64,000 bases of DNA, from assembly GCF_023715365.1 (NCBI RefSeq), contig NZ_JAMBNZ010000002.1, forward strand, positions 62,001-126,000, in the 5' to 3' direction. Shown in pieces: positions 1-8,308 of this stretch; position 1 is the stretch's first letter; every line of letters starts with the position of its first letter. The translations under genes were made by a program, and so were the position numbers. The notes under the pieces are model-generated. The model was given only the letters and a program-made list of their open reading frames with translations, was not told where the DNA came from and made no database searches. Origin of the DNA: Georgenia satyanarayanai. Its GTDB lineage: Bacteria > Actinomycetota > Actinomycetes > Actinomycetales > Actinomycetaceae.

Positions 1-1212
1 AACGGCCGGCCCCTCGACCAGCTCGACCCGCCCGTCCTCGACCTCCTGCGGATGGGCGCCCACCAGATCCTCGGCATGCGCGTGCCCTCGCACGCCGCCG
101 TCTCCCAGACGGTCAACCTCGTGCGGGCTCGCGTCGGCACCGGCGCGAGCGGCTTCGCCAACGCGGTGCTCCGCGCCGTCGGGCGCCAGGACCTCGACAC
201 CTGGCTCGCCCAGCTCCGCGAGGAGATCCCCGACGACGGCGCGTACCTCGCGGCCGTCGAGTCCCACCCCGCGTGGGTGGTGCGCGCTCTGCGCTCCTCG
301 CTGCGCGCCGCCGACCGGCCTGCCGAGGAGCTCGCCGAGCTGCTCCGGGCCGACAACGCCCCGCCCGCGGTGACGCTCGTGGCGCGCCCCGGGCTCGTCT
401 CCCCGGAGGAGCTCGCCGAGCAGGTGACGCGGACGCTGGGGGAGCGGGGCACGCCGGGCCGCTGGGCGCCCACCGCGTTGCGCCTCGCCGGGGGTGACCC
501 CGCCTCGCTGCCCGCCGTGCGCGACGCGCTTGCCGGAGTTCAGGACGAGGGCAGCCAGCTCGTCGCCCTCGCCCTCGCCGCGGCGGAGGTGCTCCCCGGG
601 CCGGACGGCGAGCAGGAGAGCCGCTGGCTCGACCTCTGCGCCGGACCGGGCGGCAAGTCGGCCCTCCTCGGCGCGATCGCCGCTGAGCGTGAGGTCCACC
701 TGCTCGCCAACGAGGTCGCCCCCCACCGTGCCCGTCTGGTCCGCCAGTCCACGGCCGCGCTGCGTGAGAGCGTCGACGTCCGCACCGGCGACGGCCGGGA
801 GATGGGCGAGGCCGAGCCGGGCGTGTACGACCGGGTGCTCGTCGACGCGCCGTGCACGGGCCTGGGTGCGCTGCGCCGCCGTCCCGAGTCGCGCTGGCGC
901 CGGCAGCCGAGCGACCTGCCCGCCCTCACGTCGCTGCAGCGCGAGCTGCTCGGCTCGGCGCTCGAGGCGGTGCGGCCCGGGGGAGTGGTCGCCTACGTCA
1001 CCTGCTCCCCGCACCTGGCAGAGACGAGTGCCGTGGTCGAGGACGTCCTGCGCGGCCGCGAGGACATCACCCGCCTCGACGCCCGCACGGCACTGACCAC
1101 GGCGACAGGTACCGACGTCCCCGACCTCGGCGAGGGTCCCGACGTCCAGCTGTGGCCCCACCTGCACGGCACCGACGCGATGTTCCTCTCGCTGCTCCGC
1201 AAGAACGCCTGA
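1..1212 (+). CDS. rsmB: 16S rRNA m5C967 methyltransferase RsmB (5' end outside window)
   Basis: Methylates C967 of 16S rRNA using SAM. The frame is open from base 1, so the true start lies upstream; the ATG at 52 is internal. The first ~150 codons look like the NusB-like RNA-binding domain (GxHQIL, ANAVLR). The C-terminal half is a NOL1/NOP2/Sun methyltransferase: SAM-binding LCAGPGGKS near 635-660, the VDAPCTG motif near 841-860 and the catalytic YVTCSPH motif near 993-1015, both cysteines present. rpe follows 160 bp downstream, the usual actinobacterial order. Family assignment is secure; position specificity is inferred from RsmB. Confidence 0.93.
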   Translation, partial: NGRPLDQLDPPVLDLLRMGAHQILGMRVPSHAAVSQTVNLVRARVGTGASGFANAVLRAVGRQDLDTWLAQLREEIPDDGAYLAAVESHPAWVVRALRSSLRAADRPAEELAELLRADNAPPAVTLVARPGLVSPEELAEQVTRTLGERGTPGRWAPTALRLAGGDPASLPAVRDALAGVQDEGSQLVALALAAAEVLPGPDGEQESRWLDLCAGPGGKSALLGAIAAEREVHLLANEVAPHRARLVRQSTAALRESVDVRTGDGREMGEAEPGVYDRVLVDAPCTGLGALRRRPESRWRRQPSDLPALTSLQRELLGSALEAVRPGGVVAYVTCSPHLAETSAVVEDVLRGREDITRLDARTALTTATGTDVPDLGEGPDVQLWPHLHGTDAMFLSLLRKNA

Positions 1213-1359
1213 CCCGCCCGCACCGAGCCACCGGGCCGAGCGCACGCGAAACTGACGACCGCGGGCGGAACGACACCCACGGTCGTCACTCTCACCTGCG
1301 GTCGCGAACTGTGGCCTGGCGCGGCAGGAGCGGGAGCGACCGGTCCGGCCTCGCATGGG

Positions 1360-1365
1360 TAGGCT
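1360..1365 (+). promoter_or_regulatory. -10 box TAGGCT of a leaderless rpe transcript
   Basis: TAGGCT ends 6 nt before the GTG start of rpe, so transcription should begin at or next to the start codon. No Shine-Dalgarno sequence is visible, and this box supports the GTG at 1372. Confidence 0.6.
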
Positions 1366-1371
1366 CGGACC

Positions 1372-2031
1372 GTGGCCGTACGCATCACTCCCAGCATCCT
1401 CAACGCCGACTTCGCCGACCTCACGGGGGAGCTCGGGCGCATCTCGGGCGCGGACCTCGTGCACGTGGACGTCATGGACAACCACTTCGTCCCCAACCTC
1501 ACGGTGGGGCTGCCGGTGGTCGAGCGGATCGTCGCGGCGAGTCCCGTCCCGGTCGACGCGCACCTGATGATCGAGGACGCGGACCGCTGGGCCCGCGGCT
1601 ACGCCGAGGCCGGTTGCGCGTCAGTCACCTTCCACGCCGAGGCCTCGGTGGCCCCGATCCGGCTCGCCCGCGAGATCCGCGCCGCCGGCGCCCGCGCGGC
1701 CATCGCCGTCCGACCGACCACCGACATCGCGCCGTACCTCGACTACCTCGAGGAGCTCGACATGCTCCTCGTCATGACCGTCGAGCCCGGTTTCGGTGGC
1801 CAGCGTTTCCTCGAGTCGACCCTCAGCAAGATCGCCGCCGCCCGGGAGGCGATCGACGCCTCCGGCCGGGACATCTGGCTCCAGGTCGACGGCGGCATCT
1901 CGCGCGACACCATCGCCACCGCCGCCCGCGCCGGCGCGGACACCTTCGTCGCAGGCTCCGCCGTCTACGGTGCCGAGGACCCGAACGCCGAGGTCACGGC
2001 CCTGCGCGAGCTCGCAGCAGCCGCCCGCTGA
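1372..2031 (+). CDS. rpe: ribulose-phosphate 3-epimerase
   Basis: Interconverts ribulose 5-phosphate and xylulose 5-phosphate in the pentose phosphate pathway. The 219-residue TIM barrel is of normal length. It opens with [11 protein letters not shown], has the metal ligands in HVDVMD and HLM, the VEPGFGGQ phosphate-binding loop near residue 140, and a second acidic ligand in QVDGGI. The GTG start sits 6 nt after a TAGGCT box. In many actinobacteria rpe is followed by riboflavin biosynthesis genes; here the next unit is an FMN-riboswitch-controlled transporter. Confidence 0.96.
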   Translation: MAVRITPSILNADFADLTGELGRISGADLVHVDVMDNHFVPNLTVGLPVVERIVAASPVPVDAHLMIEDADRWARGYAEAGCASVTFHAEASVAPIRLAREIRAAGARAAIAVRPTTDIAPYLDYLEELDMLLVMTVEPGFGGQRFLESTLSKIAAAREAIDASGRDIWLQVDGGISRDTIATAARAGADTFVAGSAVYGAEDPNAEVTALRELAAAAR

Positions 2032-2403
2032 GTGGCGGGTAGCCGCTGCCGCGGCTGGTAGCCGCCGTTCGAGTCGGCGACGCTAGCGCACGGTTTGCCC
2101 CCGGCTGCGGTGAGTGGCCGCCCGGTCCGGCGACGCCCGCCGCGACCCGCCCGTCCACCCCCGGCCCTCCGGCGGCTGCCCGGCCCCGGCCACGGCGGCT
2201 GCCCGGCCCCGGCCACGGCCCCGGCCCGGCCCCGGCCCCGGCCCTGGCCCTGGCCCTGCAGCGTGTGCCACAACCGACTCCGCGACCGGCCTCCCACCGG
2301 CGTGTCGCCCGCGTGTCGCACCGCCGTGCGCCCCGCTTGTGGCACACGCCCCGACGCATGCCAGGGAACAAATTGGCCTGTGGCATGCTTGATGCTGCAA
2401 GAA
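2032..2403. other. non-coding spacer with GC repeats before the FMN riboswitch
   Basis: I see no convincing gene in these ~370 bases. The open frames are repeat-driven, with Gly/Pro/Arg-rich translations. The stretch holds a 23-bp tandem duplication, a run of CCCGGC-like units, a 13-bp inverted repeat (GCGTGTGCCACAA at 2261-2273 against its complement at 2337-2349), and an 8-bp one (GCATGCCA at 2356-2363 with its complement at 2381-2388). The promoter for the riboswitch transcript must lie near the right end, but I cannot place its boxes confidently. Confidence 0.6.
2171..2216. repeat. perfect 23-bp tandem duplication followed by CCCGGC-rich run
   Basis: Two identical adjacent copies, 2171-2193 and 2194-2216, each starting GGCGGCTGCC and ending CCCGGCCAC. 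They run on to about 2258 as loosely repeating CCGGCC/CCCTGG units. Such simple GC repeats are prone to slippage. Confidence 0.85.
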
Positions 2404-2523
2404 CGTGCTCCGGGGTCGGTGAGATTCCGAACCGGCGGTGACAGTCCGCGACCCACCTTCCGAGGTGGTTGACCTGGTGGAACTCCAGGACCGACGGTGA
2501 AAGTCCGGATGGGAGGATGCACG
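2404..2523 (+). ncRNA. FMN riboswitch (RFN element)
   Basis: Aptamer that binds flavin mononucleotide. The conserved blocks appear in order: GGGGTCGGTG at 2412-2421, ATTCCGAACCGGCGGTGACA at 2424-2443, AGTCCGCGACCC to 2453, then GGTTGACCTGGTG at 2467-2479, CTCCAGGACCGACGGTGAAA, and AGTCCGGATGGGAG to 2515. The closing P1 stem pairs CGTGC (2404-2408) with GCACG (2519-2523). About 90 nt separate it from the ATG at 2615. A strong terminator is not obvious, so translational control is possible: CCTTCC inside the aptamer (2456-2461) is complementary to the GGAAGG ribosome-binding site. That pairing is an inference. Confidence 0.95.
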
Positions 2524-2614
2524 GCCGCCTTCGCCGACCCGTCGGCAGGGCGCCGCGGACGCTCGCGCGTTCGTCGACCCCGGATCACACCGTCAGTGAA
2601 CCGGGAAGGACGAC

Positions 2615-3469
2615 ATGGAGCAGGCACCGCTCGCGCGCACGCTCGCCTCCCACCGTCGCGCCCGCCGCGTCGTGTGGCTCACGCCGCTCGTCCTCGGCGT
2701 CCTCGTCCTCCTCGTGTGGGAGGCGGTCACCCGCACCGGCGCGGCCTCCCCGTTCTTCCTCCCCGCGCCCAGCGCCGTCGCCGCGCGGCTGTGGACCGAG
2801 CTCACCGCTGGACACCTCCTCGCCTACACGTGGATCACCTTCGTGGAGGCGCTGCTCGGCAGCGTCCTCGGCGCCGCCGTCGCCTTCCCGCTCGGCTACC
2901 TCATCGCCCGCAACCGGTGGGCCGCCGCCGGCCTGCAGCCCTACGTCGCGGCCTCCCAGGCGCTGCCCGCGGTCGCGCTCGCCCCGCTCCTCGTCATCTG
3001 GGTCGGGTACGGGCTGCTGCCGATCGTCCTGCTGTGCGCCCTGCTCGTCTTCTTCCCGATCCTCCTCGCCACCATCCTCGGCCTGCGCACCCTCGACCCC
3101 GAGGTCGTCGACGCCGCACGCCTCGACGGCGCCCACGGCTGGTCGATGCTCCGTCACATGGAGGTGCCGATGTCCCTGCCCAGCCTCCTCACCGGCCTGC
3201 GCAACGGCTTCACCCTCTCGGTGACCGGCGCCGTCGTCGGGGAGTTCGTCATGGGCGGCCGCGGCCTGGGGATGGTCCTGTCGGTCCAGTCCAACTCCGC
3301 CGACACGACCGGCCTCTTCGCGACCCTCGCCGTCCTCGCCCTCCTCGCCGTCCTCATGTACGCCGCCCTGCGCGTCGTCGAGCGCCTCGCCGTCGACGAC
3401 CGCCCCACCGTCCGCACCCGCTTCGGCGCCCGCCGCGCCGTCCGTCCCGCCCTCAGGAGCACCCCGTGA
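2615..3469 (+). CDS. FMN-riboswitch-controlled ABC transporter permease, RibX-like
   Basis: A 284-residue BPD_transp_1 (SsuC/ThiX-type) inner-membrane permease with about six hydrophobic segments and the EAA loop near residues 168-190 (RLDGAHGWSML). The ATG has a GGAAGG ribosome-binding site. It lies directly behind an FMN aptamer and overlaps the binding-protein gene by 4 bp, so the substrate is very probably riboflavin, as proposed for RibXY systems. No ATPase gene is adjacent; a shared ATPase from elsewhere is likely. Sequence alone would also fit a thiamine-precursor or sulfonate permease, and the riboswitch is what decides. Confidence 0.85.
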   Translation: MEQAPLARTLASHRRARRVVWLTPLVLGVLVLLVWEAVTRTGAASPFFLPAPSAVAARLWTELTAGHLLAYTWITFVEALLGSVLGAAVAFPLGYLIARNRWAAAGLQPYVAASQALPAVALAPLLVIWVGYGLLPIVLLCALLVFFPILLATILGLRTLDPEVVDAARLDGAHGWSMLRHMEVPMSLPSLLTGLRNGFTLSVTGAVVGEFVMGGRGLGMVLSVQSNSADTTGLFATLAVLALLAVLMYAALRVVERLAVDDRPTVRTRFGARRAVRPALRSTP

Positions 3470-4440
3470 CCCGCCGCCGCACTGCCCTCGCCCTCGCCGC
3501 CGCGACCCTGGCCCTCGCCGCCTGCGCCGAGCCGCAGACGCCCGAGGCCCCCACCACCGGCGCCGACGAGCTCGTCATCGGCCTCACTTACACGCCCGAC
3601 GTCCAGTTCGCGCCCTTCTACGTCGCCGAGGAGCGCGGCTACTACGAGGACGCTGGCGTCGACGTCACCCTGCGCCACCACGGTGCTTCCGAGTCCCTTC
3701 TCGGCGCGCTCGAGGCGGGGGAGGAGGACCTCGTCGTCGCCGGCGGGGACGAGATGCTCCAGGCGCGCTCGGCCGGCGTCCCGGTGGTCACCGTCGCGAC
3801 GCTCTACGAGGAGTACCCCGTCGTCCTCATCGTTCCCGCCGACTCCGACATCACCACCGCCGCGGACCTCGCCGGCCACTCCGTCGGCATCCCCGGCCCC
3901 TTCGGGGAGACGTACTTCGGGCTCCTCGCCCTCCTCGGCAACGCCGGGCTGAGCGAGGAGGACGTCACCGTCGAATCCATCGGCTACACCCAGCAGGCCG
4001 CGCTCAGCGCCGGCCACGTCGACGCCGTCATGGGCTTCGCCAACAACGACGCCGTCCGGTTCGCGCAGGCGGGCGTCGACGTGCGCACGATCCCGCTCGG
4101 TGACGTCCCGCTCGTCGGGATCGGCATCGGCGCCCACGAGGACATTGCCGACGACGGCGCAACCGCCGCCGTCGTCGAGGCCACCATGCGCGGGGTCCGG
4201 GACGTCGTCGAGGATCCCGCCGCCGCCGTCGAGATCGCCGCCGAGCACGTCCCCGGCCTGGCCGACCCCGCCGCGCGGGAGGCCGCGATGGCCACCGTCG
4301 AGGCGACGGTCCCGCTGTACGGCAGCGCCACCGGCACGAACGACCCCGCGCTCTGGGAGGCGATGGCCACCTTCATGGCCGAGCAGGGCCTGCTCGAGGG
4401 CGAGGTCGCCGCAGCCGACGCCGTCCGGGCGCTCGGCTGA
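3466..4440 (+). CDS. riboflavin-type ABC transporter substrate-binding lipoprotein, RibY-like
   Basis: 324-residue NMT1/THI5-like solute-binding lipoprotein. The GTG at 3466 overlaps the permease stop (GTGA) and follows AGGAG; a longer upstream frame is non-coding. The signal peptide ends in LALAAC, with lipidated Cys20. The mature part starts [21 protein letters not shown], typical of the family. With the preceding permease and the FMN riboswitch it forms a two-gene riboflavin importer operon that lacks its own ATPase. HisE starts about 50 bp downstream with its own promoter. Ligand identity is inferred from the riboswitch. Confidence 0.85.
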   Translation: MTRRRTALALAAATLALAACAEPQTPEAPTTGADELVIGLTYTPDVQFAPFYVAEERGYYEDAGVDVTLRHHGASESLLGALEAGEEDLVVAGGDEMLQARSAGVPVVTVATLYEEYPVVLIVPADSDITTAADLAGHSVGIPGPFGETYFGLLALLGNAGLSEEDVTVESIGYTQQAALSAGHVDAVMGFANNDAVRFAQAGVDVRTIPLGDVPLVGIGIGAHEDIADDGATAAVVEATMRGVRDVVEDPAAAVEIAAEHVPGLADPAAREAAMATVEATVPLYGSATGTNDPALWEAMATFMAEQGLLEGEVAAADAVRALG

Positions 4441-4477
4441 GCGTGGACGCCGCCTCGGGCGCGCCGCGGCGGGGGCC

Positions 4478-4483
4478 TATCCT
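4478..4483 (+). promoter_or_regulatory. -10 box TATCCT of a leaderless hisE transcript
   Basis: TATCCT ends 7 nt before the GTG at 4491. It decides the hisE start against an in-frame GTG at 4443 that would add 16 residues unlike the family. Confidence 0.65.
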
Positions 4484-4490
4484 GAGGGGC

Positions 4491-4754
4491 GTGAAGACCT
4501 TCGACGACCTGTATGCCGAGCTCAAGCACAAGGCGGACACCCGGCCCGAGAACTCCGGGACCGTCGCCCAGCTGGACGCCGGCGTCCATGCGATCGGCAA
4601 GAAGATCGTCGAGGAGGCGGCCGAGGTGTGGATGGCCGCCGAGTACGAGGGCGAGGACGCCACGGCCCTGGAGATCTCCCAGCTGCTCTACCACGTCCAG
4701 GTCATGATGGTCGCTCGCGGCATCAGCCTCGAGGACGTCTACCGCAAGCTCTGA
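4491..4754 (+). CDS. hisE: phosphoribosyl-ATP pyrophosphatase
   Basis: Second step of histidine biosynthesis: hydrolyses phosphoribosyl-ATP to phosphoribosyl-AMP and pyrophosphate. The 87-residue all-alpha MazG-like protein opens [11 protein letters not shown] and carries the metal-binding [14 protein letters not shown] segment near residues 36-50. I chose the GTG at 4491 because it gives the standard length and follows TATCCT by 7 nt. hisG begins 26 bp downstream, the standard actinobacterial pairing. Confidence 0.95.
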   Translation: MKTFDDLYAELKHKADTRPENSGTVAQLDAGVHAIGKKIVEEAAEVWMAAEYEGEDATALEISQLLYHVQVMMVARGISLEDVYRKL

Positions 4755-4780
4755 CCGACCCGACCCGGAGACATATCCCC

Positions 4781-5623
4781 GTGCTGCGCATCGCCGTCCC
4801 GAACAAGGGCTCGCTGTCCGAGCCCGCCACCCAGATGCTCGCCGAGGCCGGCTACCGCCGCCGCCGCGACCGCGAGCTCGTCCTGCCCGACCCCGCCAAC
4901 GGCGTCGAGTTCTTCTTCCTGCGTCCCCGTGACATCGCCGTCTACGTCGGCACCGGCACCGTGGACGTCGGCATCACCGGCCGTGACCTCCTCCTCGACT
5001 CCGGCACCTCCGCCGTCGAGCACCGGCCGCTCGGCTTCGCCCGGTCCACCTTCCGTTTCGCGGCGCCCGCCGGCACCATCCGCTCCGTCGCGGACCTCGC
5101 CGGCGCGCGGGTGGCGACGAGCTACGACGTCCTCGTGGGCAACTACCTCGCCGAGCGCGGCATCGAGGCGAGCGTCGTCCACCTCGACGGCGCCGTGGAG
5201 TCCTCGGTGCAGCTCGGCATCGCCGACGCCGTCGCGGACGTCGTCGAGACCGGTTCCACGCTGCGCGCGGCCGGGCTCGAGGTCTTCGGCGACCCGATCC
5301 TCCAGTCCGAGGCGGTGCTCATCCGCCCCGCGAGCCGTCCCGCCGACGCCGCGGTGGCCGTCCTCGACCGCCGCCTGCAGGGCGTGCTCGTCGCGCGCCG
5401 CTACGTCCTCATGGACTACGACGTGCCGGTCGAGCACGTGGAGAAGGCCGTCGCGCTCACCCCGGGCCTCGAGTCGCCCACCGTCTCCCCGCTGCACGAC
5501 GGCAACTGGCGCGCGGTGCGGGCCATGGTCCTGCGCGAGGACGCCAACCACGTCATGGACGAGCTGTACGAGGTAGGGGCGCGGGCCATCATCGTCACCA
5601 CCATCCACGCCTCGCGGCTGTGA
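4781..5623 (+). CDS. hisG: ATP phosphoribosyltransferase (long form)
   Basis: First committed step of histidine biosynthesis: condenses ATP with PRPP; feedback-inhibited by histidine. At 280 residues it is the long hexameric form with its own C-terminal regulatory domain, so no HisZ is needed. It opens [15 protein letters not shown]; the PRPP loop is around [16 protein letters not shown] (residues ~148-163), and the C-terminal ACT-like part ends [11 protein letters not shown]. The GTG at 4781 follows CCCGGAG by about 12 nt. Co-transcribed with hisE. Confidence 0.96.
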   Translation: MLRIAVPNKGSLSEPATQMLAEAGYRRRRDRELVLPDPANGVEFFFLRPRDIAVYVGTGTVDVGITGRDLLLDSGTSAVEHRPLGFARSTFRFAAPAGTIRSVADLAGARVATSYDVLVGNYLAERGIEASVVHLDGAVESSVQLGIADAVADVVETGSTLRAAGLEVFGDPILQSEAVLIRPASRPADAAVAVLDRRLQGVLVARRYVLMDYDVPVEHVEKAVALTPGLESPTVSPLHDGNWRAVRAMVLREDANHVMDELYEVGARAIIVTTIHASRL

Positions 5624-6072
5624 ACCTCTCGGCCGAGCTCCTGCGCCCGTTCCGCCCCCGTGCGGCGCGGTGGGTGGCCTCGGTCCTGCTCGTCCTCACC
5701 GTCCTCGGGCCGCCGGTCCTCTTCATGGTCATGGCCGCCAACGATCTGGACATGTCGGGCGCCGACGTCATCGGGATGCTCGCGACCGCCGTCGTGCTCG
5801 CGTGGCTGTGCTTCCGGCAGGCGGCCGTCCGCGCCGTGCCCGACGACGACGGCCTCACCGTCCGGAACTTCATCAAGGTCCGCCGCCTGGAGTGGGAGCA
5901 GGTCGTGGAGGTGCGCTTCGGGGCGAACAGCGCCTGGGCACAGCTCGACCTCTCCGACGGCACGACGCTGCCGGTCATGGCGATCCAGTCGGCCGACGGC
6001 GGGTACGCCCGCCGCGAGGTCGGCCGCCTCGCGGCCCTCGTCCAGCTCCACGAGTCCGACCAGCCCGGCTGA
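5620..6072 (+). CDS. two-TM PH-domain membrane protein
   Basis: 150 residues. Two hydrophobic segments (about 18-40 and 48-65) are followed by a beta-rich domain (residues ~75-140: [29 protein letters not shown]) resembling the bacterial PH domain of small actinobacterial membrane proteins. The GTG overlaps the hisG stop by 4 bp, so it is translationally coupled to hisG. Similar genes commonly follow hisG in Micrococcales. The function is unknown and a role in histidine synthesis is not implied. Confidence 0.75.
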   Translation: MNLSAELLRPFRPRAARWVASVLLVLTVLGPPVLFMVMAANDLDMSGADVIGMLATAVVLAWLCFRQAAVRAVPDDDGLTVRNFIKVRRLEWEQVVEVRFGANSAWAQLDLSDGTTLPVMAIQSADGGYARREVGRLAALVQLHESDQPG

Positions 6073-6114
6073 CCCGACCCGCGGAGACCCGGCTGGGTGT
6101 CCCGGCCGCACCGG

Positions 6115-7218
6115 TCAGGCGGTGAGCGTCGCGGCGTGGGCACCGGCCGCCGCCGAGGCGATGAAGGCGGCCTCGTCCTCGTCGAGCCCGCGGCCCATCG
6201 TCGACAGCCGGACGGGAGAGTCCTCGAGCGCTCCTCGCAGCCCCGCCACCGGCACCTCGACGAGCCGGTGGAGACCGACCGGCTCGCACAGGGTGGCCGC
6301 CTGCTCGCGCACCCGCGACCAGAGCGGGCCGTCGGCGACGGGCACGACGACGTCGGCCGGGCGCAGCGCGACTCGCCCGTAGGCGGTGGTCGAGTGGTGG
6401 GACACGCCGCGGTGCCGGTCACGCGGGTCAGCCTCGGAGACGCGCAGCGCCGCCACCGGGTGCCCGCCCAGGACCGCCGCCGCGTTGACGGCCTCACCGG
6501 CCGCGACGCCGGAGAAGCCCCACCGCGTCCCGGTCCCGAGGTTGCCCGGCCCCTGCGTGACGACGACGACGTCGGCGCCCACGACGTGGCGCGCCGCGAG
6601 CAGGGCGGTGTGGACGTTGACGGCCTCGTGGTCCCCGCCAAAGGCCTGTCCCGCCGTGATCGTCGCCGCCAGCCAGCCCGCCTCGCGCAGCTGCGCGACG
6701 GAGCGGGAGAAGGCCAGCGGCAGCGCCCCGCCGTCGGTCATGACGTAGGCGACCCTGCGCCCGCCCCCGGCGGCCCGCACTCCCGCGAGGACGGCGGGCA
6801 GGGCGGAGTGGAGGTCGGCGACGACGACGGCGAGGGCGCCGAGGTCGTCGGCCTCGCGCATCTGCTCGTGCCAGGGCGACTCCTGCTCGTCCACGCCGAG
6901 GAGCATCGGCTGCAGCGGCGTGTAGCGGGCCTTGACGACGTGTCCGGGACCGGGCCGCGGGTCGGCGGGCAGGCGGTCGGGCAGGGCGACGACCATCGCG
7001 TAGCCGCCGGTGCCGAGCCCGCGGACGAGCGCGGAGACGGTGAGCGTCACGCGGTCCCCGACCTCCGGCTCACCGACCAGGCCGGTGTAGGCGAGGGCCC
7101 GCACGGAGGTGCGGTCCCCGGCCGGCCGGTCGAGGCCCACCTCGAGCTCGACGGCGCCGGCCCACGAGCCGCGCACCGCCCTCACCACACCGTCACGCCA
7201 GGAGATCACCCCGTGCAC
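6115..7218 (-). CDS. DUF3866 family protein
   Basis: 367-residue uncharacterised actinobacterial protein with Gly/Ala-rich alpha/beta composition and no signal peptide or membrane segment. Recognisable blocks are ARYTPLQ, VMTDGGALP, VTQGPGNLGTGT, FSGVAAGEAVNA and DRHRGVSHHSTTAYGRV. The HRGVSHH block, with paired histidines, looks like a candidate active or metal site, but no activity is known to me. The GTG at 7218 is the longest sensible start; an in-frame GTG at 7212 is an alternative. Convergent with the hisG operon and divergent from pafB. Confidence 0.8.
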   Translation of the reverse strand: MHGVISWRDGVVRAVRGSWAGAVELEVGLDRPAGDRTSVRALAYTGLVGEPEVGDRVTLTVSALVRGLGTGGYAMVVALPDRLPADPRPGPGHVVKARYTPLQPMLLGVDEQESPWHEQMREADDLGALAVVVADLHSALPAVLAGVRAAGGGRRVAYVMTDGGALPLAFSRSVAQLREAGWLAATITAGQAFGGDHEAVNVHTALLAARHVVGADVVVVTQGPGNLGTGTRWGFSGVAAGEAVNAAAVLGGHPVAALRVSEADPRDRHRGVSHHSTTAYGRVALRPADVVVPVADGPLWSRVREQAATLCEPVGLHRLVEVPVAGLRGALEDSPVRLSTMGRGLDEDEAAFIASAAAGAHAATLTA

Positions 7219-7332
7219 GCTACCGTCGCCGGCCCACGGACGCTGAGACCGCTGAGGAACAGCTCAGCGCCCGGCGACAAGGGGGAGGGGGCGCGCGGGG
7301 CGGCGTGGCGGGGGAAGCGGTGCGGCAGCAAG

Positions 7333-7338
7333 TACGGT
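7333..7338 (+). promoter_or_regulatory. -10 box TACGGT of a leaderless pafB transcript
   Basis: TACGGT ends 7 nt before the GTG at 7346. An in-frame GTG at 7337 overlaps this box, which argues for the later start. Confidence 0.55.
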
Positions 7339-7345
7339 GGGCACC

Positions 7346-8308
7346 GTGACTCGCGTGGACCCGGCCGAGCGGCTGCTCGACCTCCTCATCGCGCTCCGGC
7401 ACGCCCCGGGCCGGCTGACCAAGGCCGACATCCGCGCGTCCGTCAACGGCTACCTCGACGCGACGAACGACGTCGCCTTCGAGCGGATGTTCGAGCGCGA
7501 CAAGGACCTCCTGCGTCACCTCGGTGTCCCGATCGTCACGGACGTCGACCCCGTCCACGAGGACGCCGTCGGCTACCGCCTCGACACCGCCGGCTACTCG
7601 CTGCCGGAGGTCACCTTCACCGCCGCGGAGATCGGCGTGCTGTCCCTCGCCGCGACCGTCTGGCAGGACGCCCACCTCCACGGCTCCGCCCACCGCGGCC
7701 TCACCAAGCTGCGCGCCGTCGCCGCCGGCGCGGACCCGGACTCCCACATCGGCGTCGCGCTGCGCGTGCAGCCGGCCGAGACGGCCCTCGGCCCGCTCCT
7801 CGACGCGATCGGCGCTCGGCAGGCCGTCTCCTTCGCCTACCGCGCCGCCTCGACCGGCGAGGAGACCACCCGCCGCGTCCAGCCGTGGCGCCTGGTGAGC
7901 CGCGACCGCGGCTGGTACCTCATCGGCCACGACGTCGACCGCGGCGCCCCGCGCGTCTTCCGCCTCTCTCGCGTCGTCGGCGCCGTGAGGGCCACCGGAC
8001 CGGCGGGCGCCTTCGAGGTCCCCGAGCACGACGCCCAGGCGATCCTCGCCGGCAGCGGCGGTGCGCGCGCCGTTCTCGCGGTCCTGCCCGAGCGCGGCGC
8101 GGCCCTGCGAGCCCGCGCCGTCGAGGAGCGTGGTGAGCGCGACGGACGTGACGTCGTCGTCGTGGAGACCGACGACGACTTCTCCCTCGCCGCCGAGATC
8201 GCCGCCTACGGGCCCGCCGTCCTCGTCCTCGAGCCACCCGCCCTGCGCGAGGCGGTCGTCGCGCGCCTGCGTGCTGTCGCCGCACTGGGGGAGGCCGTCC
8301 GTGGCTGA
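7346..8308 (+). CDS. pafB: WYL-domain transcriptional regulator PafB
   Basis: 320 residues: an N-terminal winged helix (ERLLDLLIALRHAPGRLTKADI) and a central WYL domain with RRVQPWRLVSRDRGWYLIGHD near residues 175-195, followed by a C-terminal extension. In mycobacteria PafB and PafC act together as a DNA-damage activator independent of LexA/RecA. Here pafC overlaps by 8 bp, so the pair is probably made in equal amounts. No proteasome genes lie in the window. The GTG at 7346 was chosen for its spacing from TACGGT. Confidence 0.9.
   Translation: MTRVDPAERLLDLLIALRHAPGRLTKADIRASVNGYLDATNDVAFERMFERDKDLLRHLGVPIVTDVDPVHEDAVGYRLDTAGYSLPEVTFTAAEIGVLSLAATVWQDAHLHGSAHRGLTKLRAVAAGADPDSHIGVALRVQPAETALGPLLDAIGARQAVSFAYRAASTGEETTRRVQPWRLVSRDRGWYLIGHDVDRGAPRVFRLSRVVGAVRATGPAGAFEVPEHDAQAILAGSGGARAVLAVLPERGAALRARAVEERGERDGRDVVVVETDDDFSLAAEIAAYGPAVLVLEPPALREAVVARLRAVAALGEAVRG

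Noticed and set aside
2261-2349. 13-bp inverted repeat as an rpe terminator
   Set aside because: Arms are 63 nt apart, too far for an intrinsic terminator stem on its own; kept only as an observation.
2095-2627. Several open frames in the spacer before the FMN riboswitch
   Set aside because: They translate simple repeats or run through the riboswitch itself, with no domain or ribosome-binding support.
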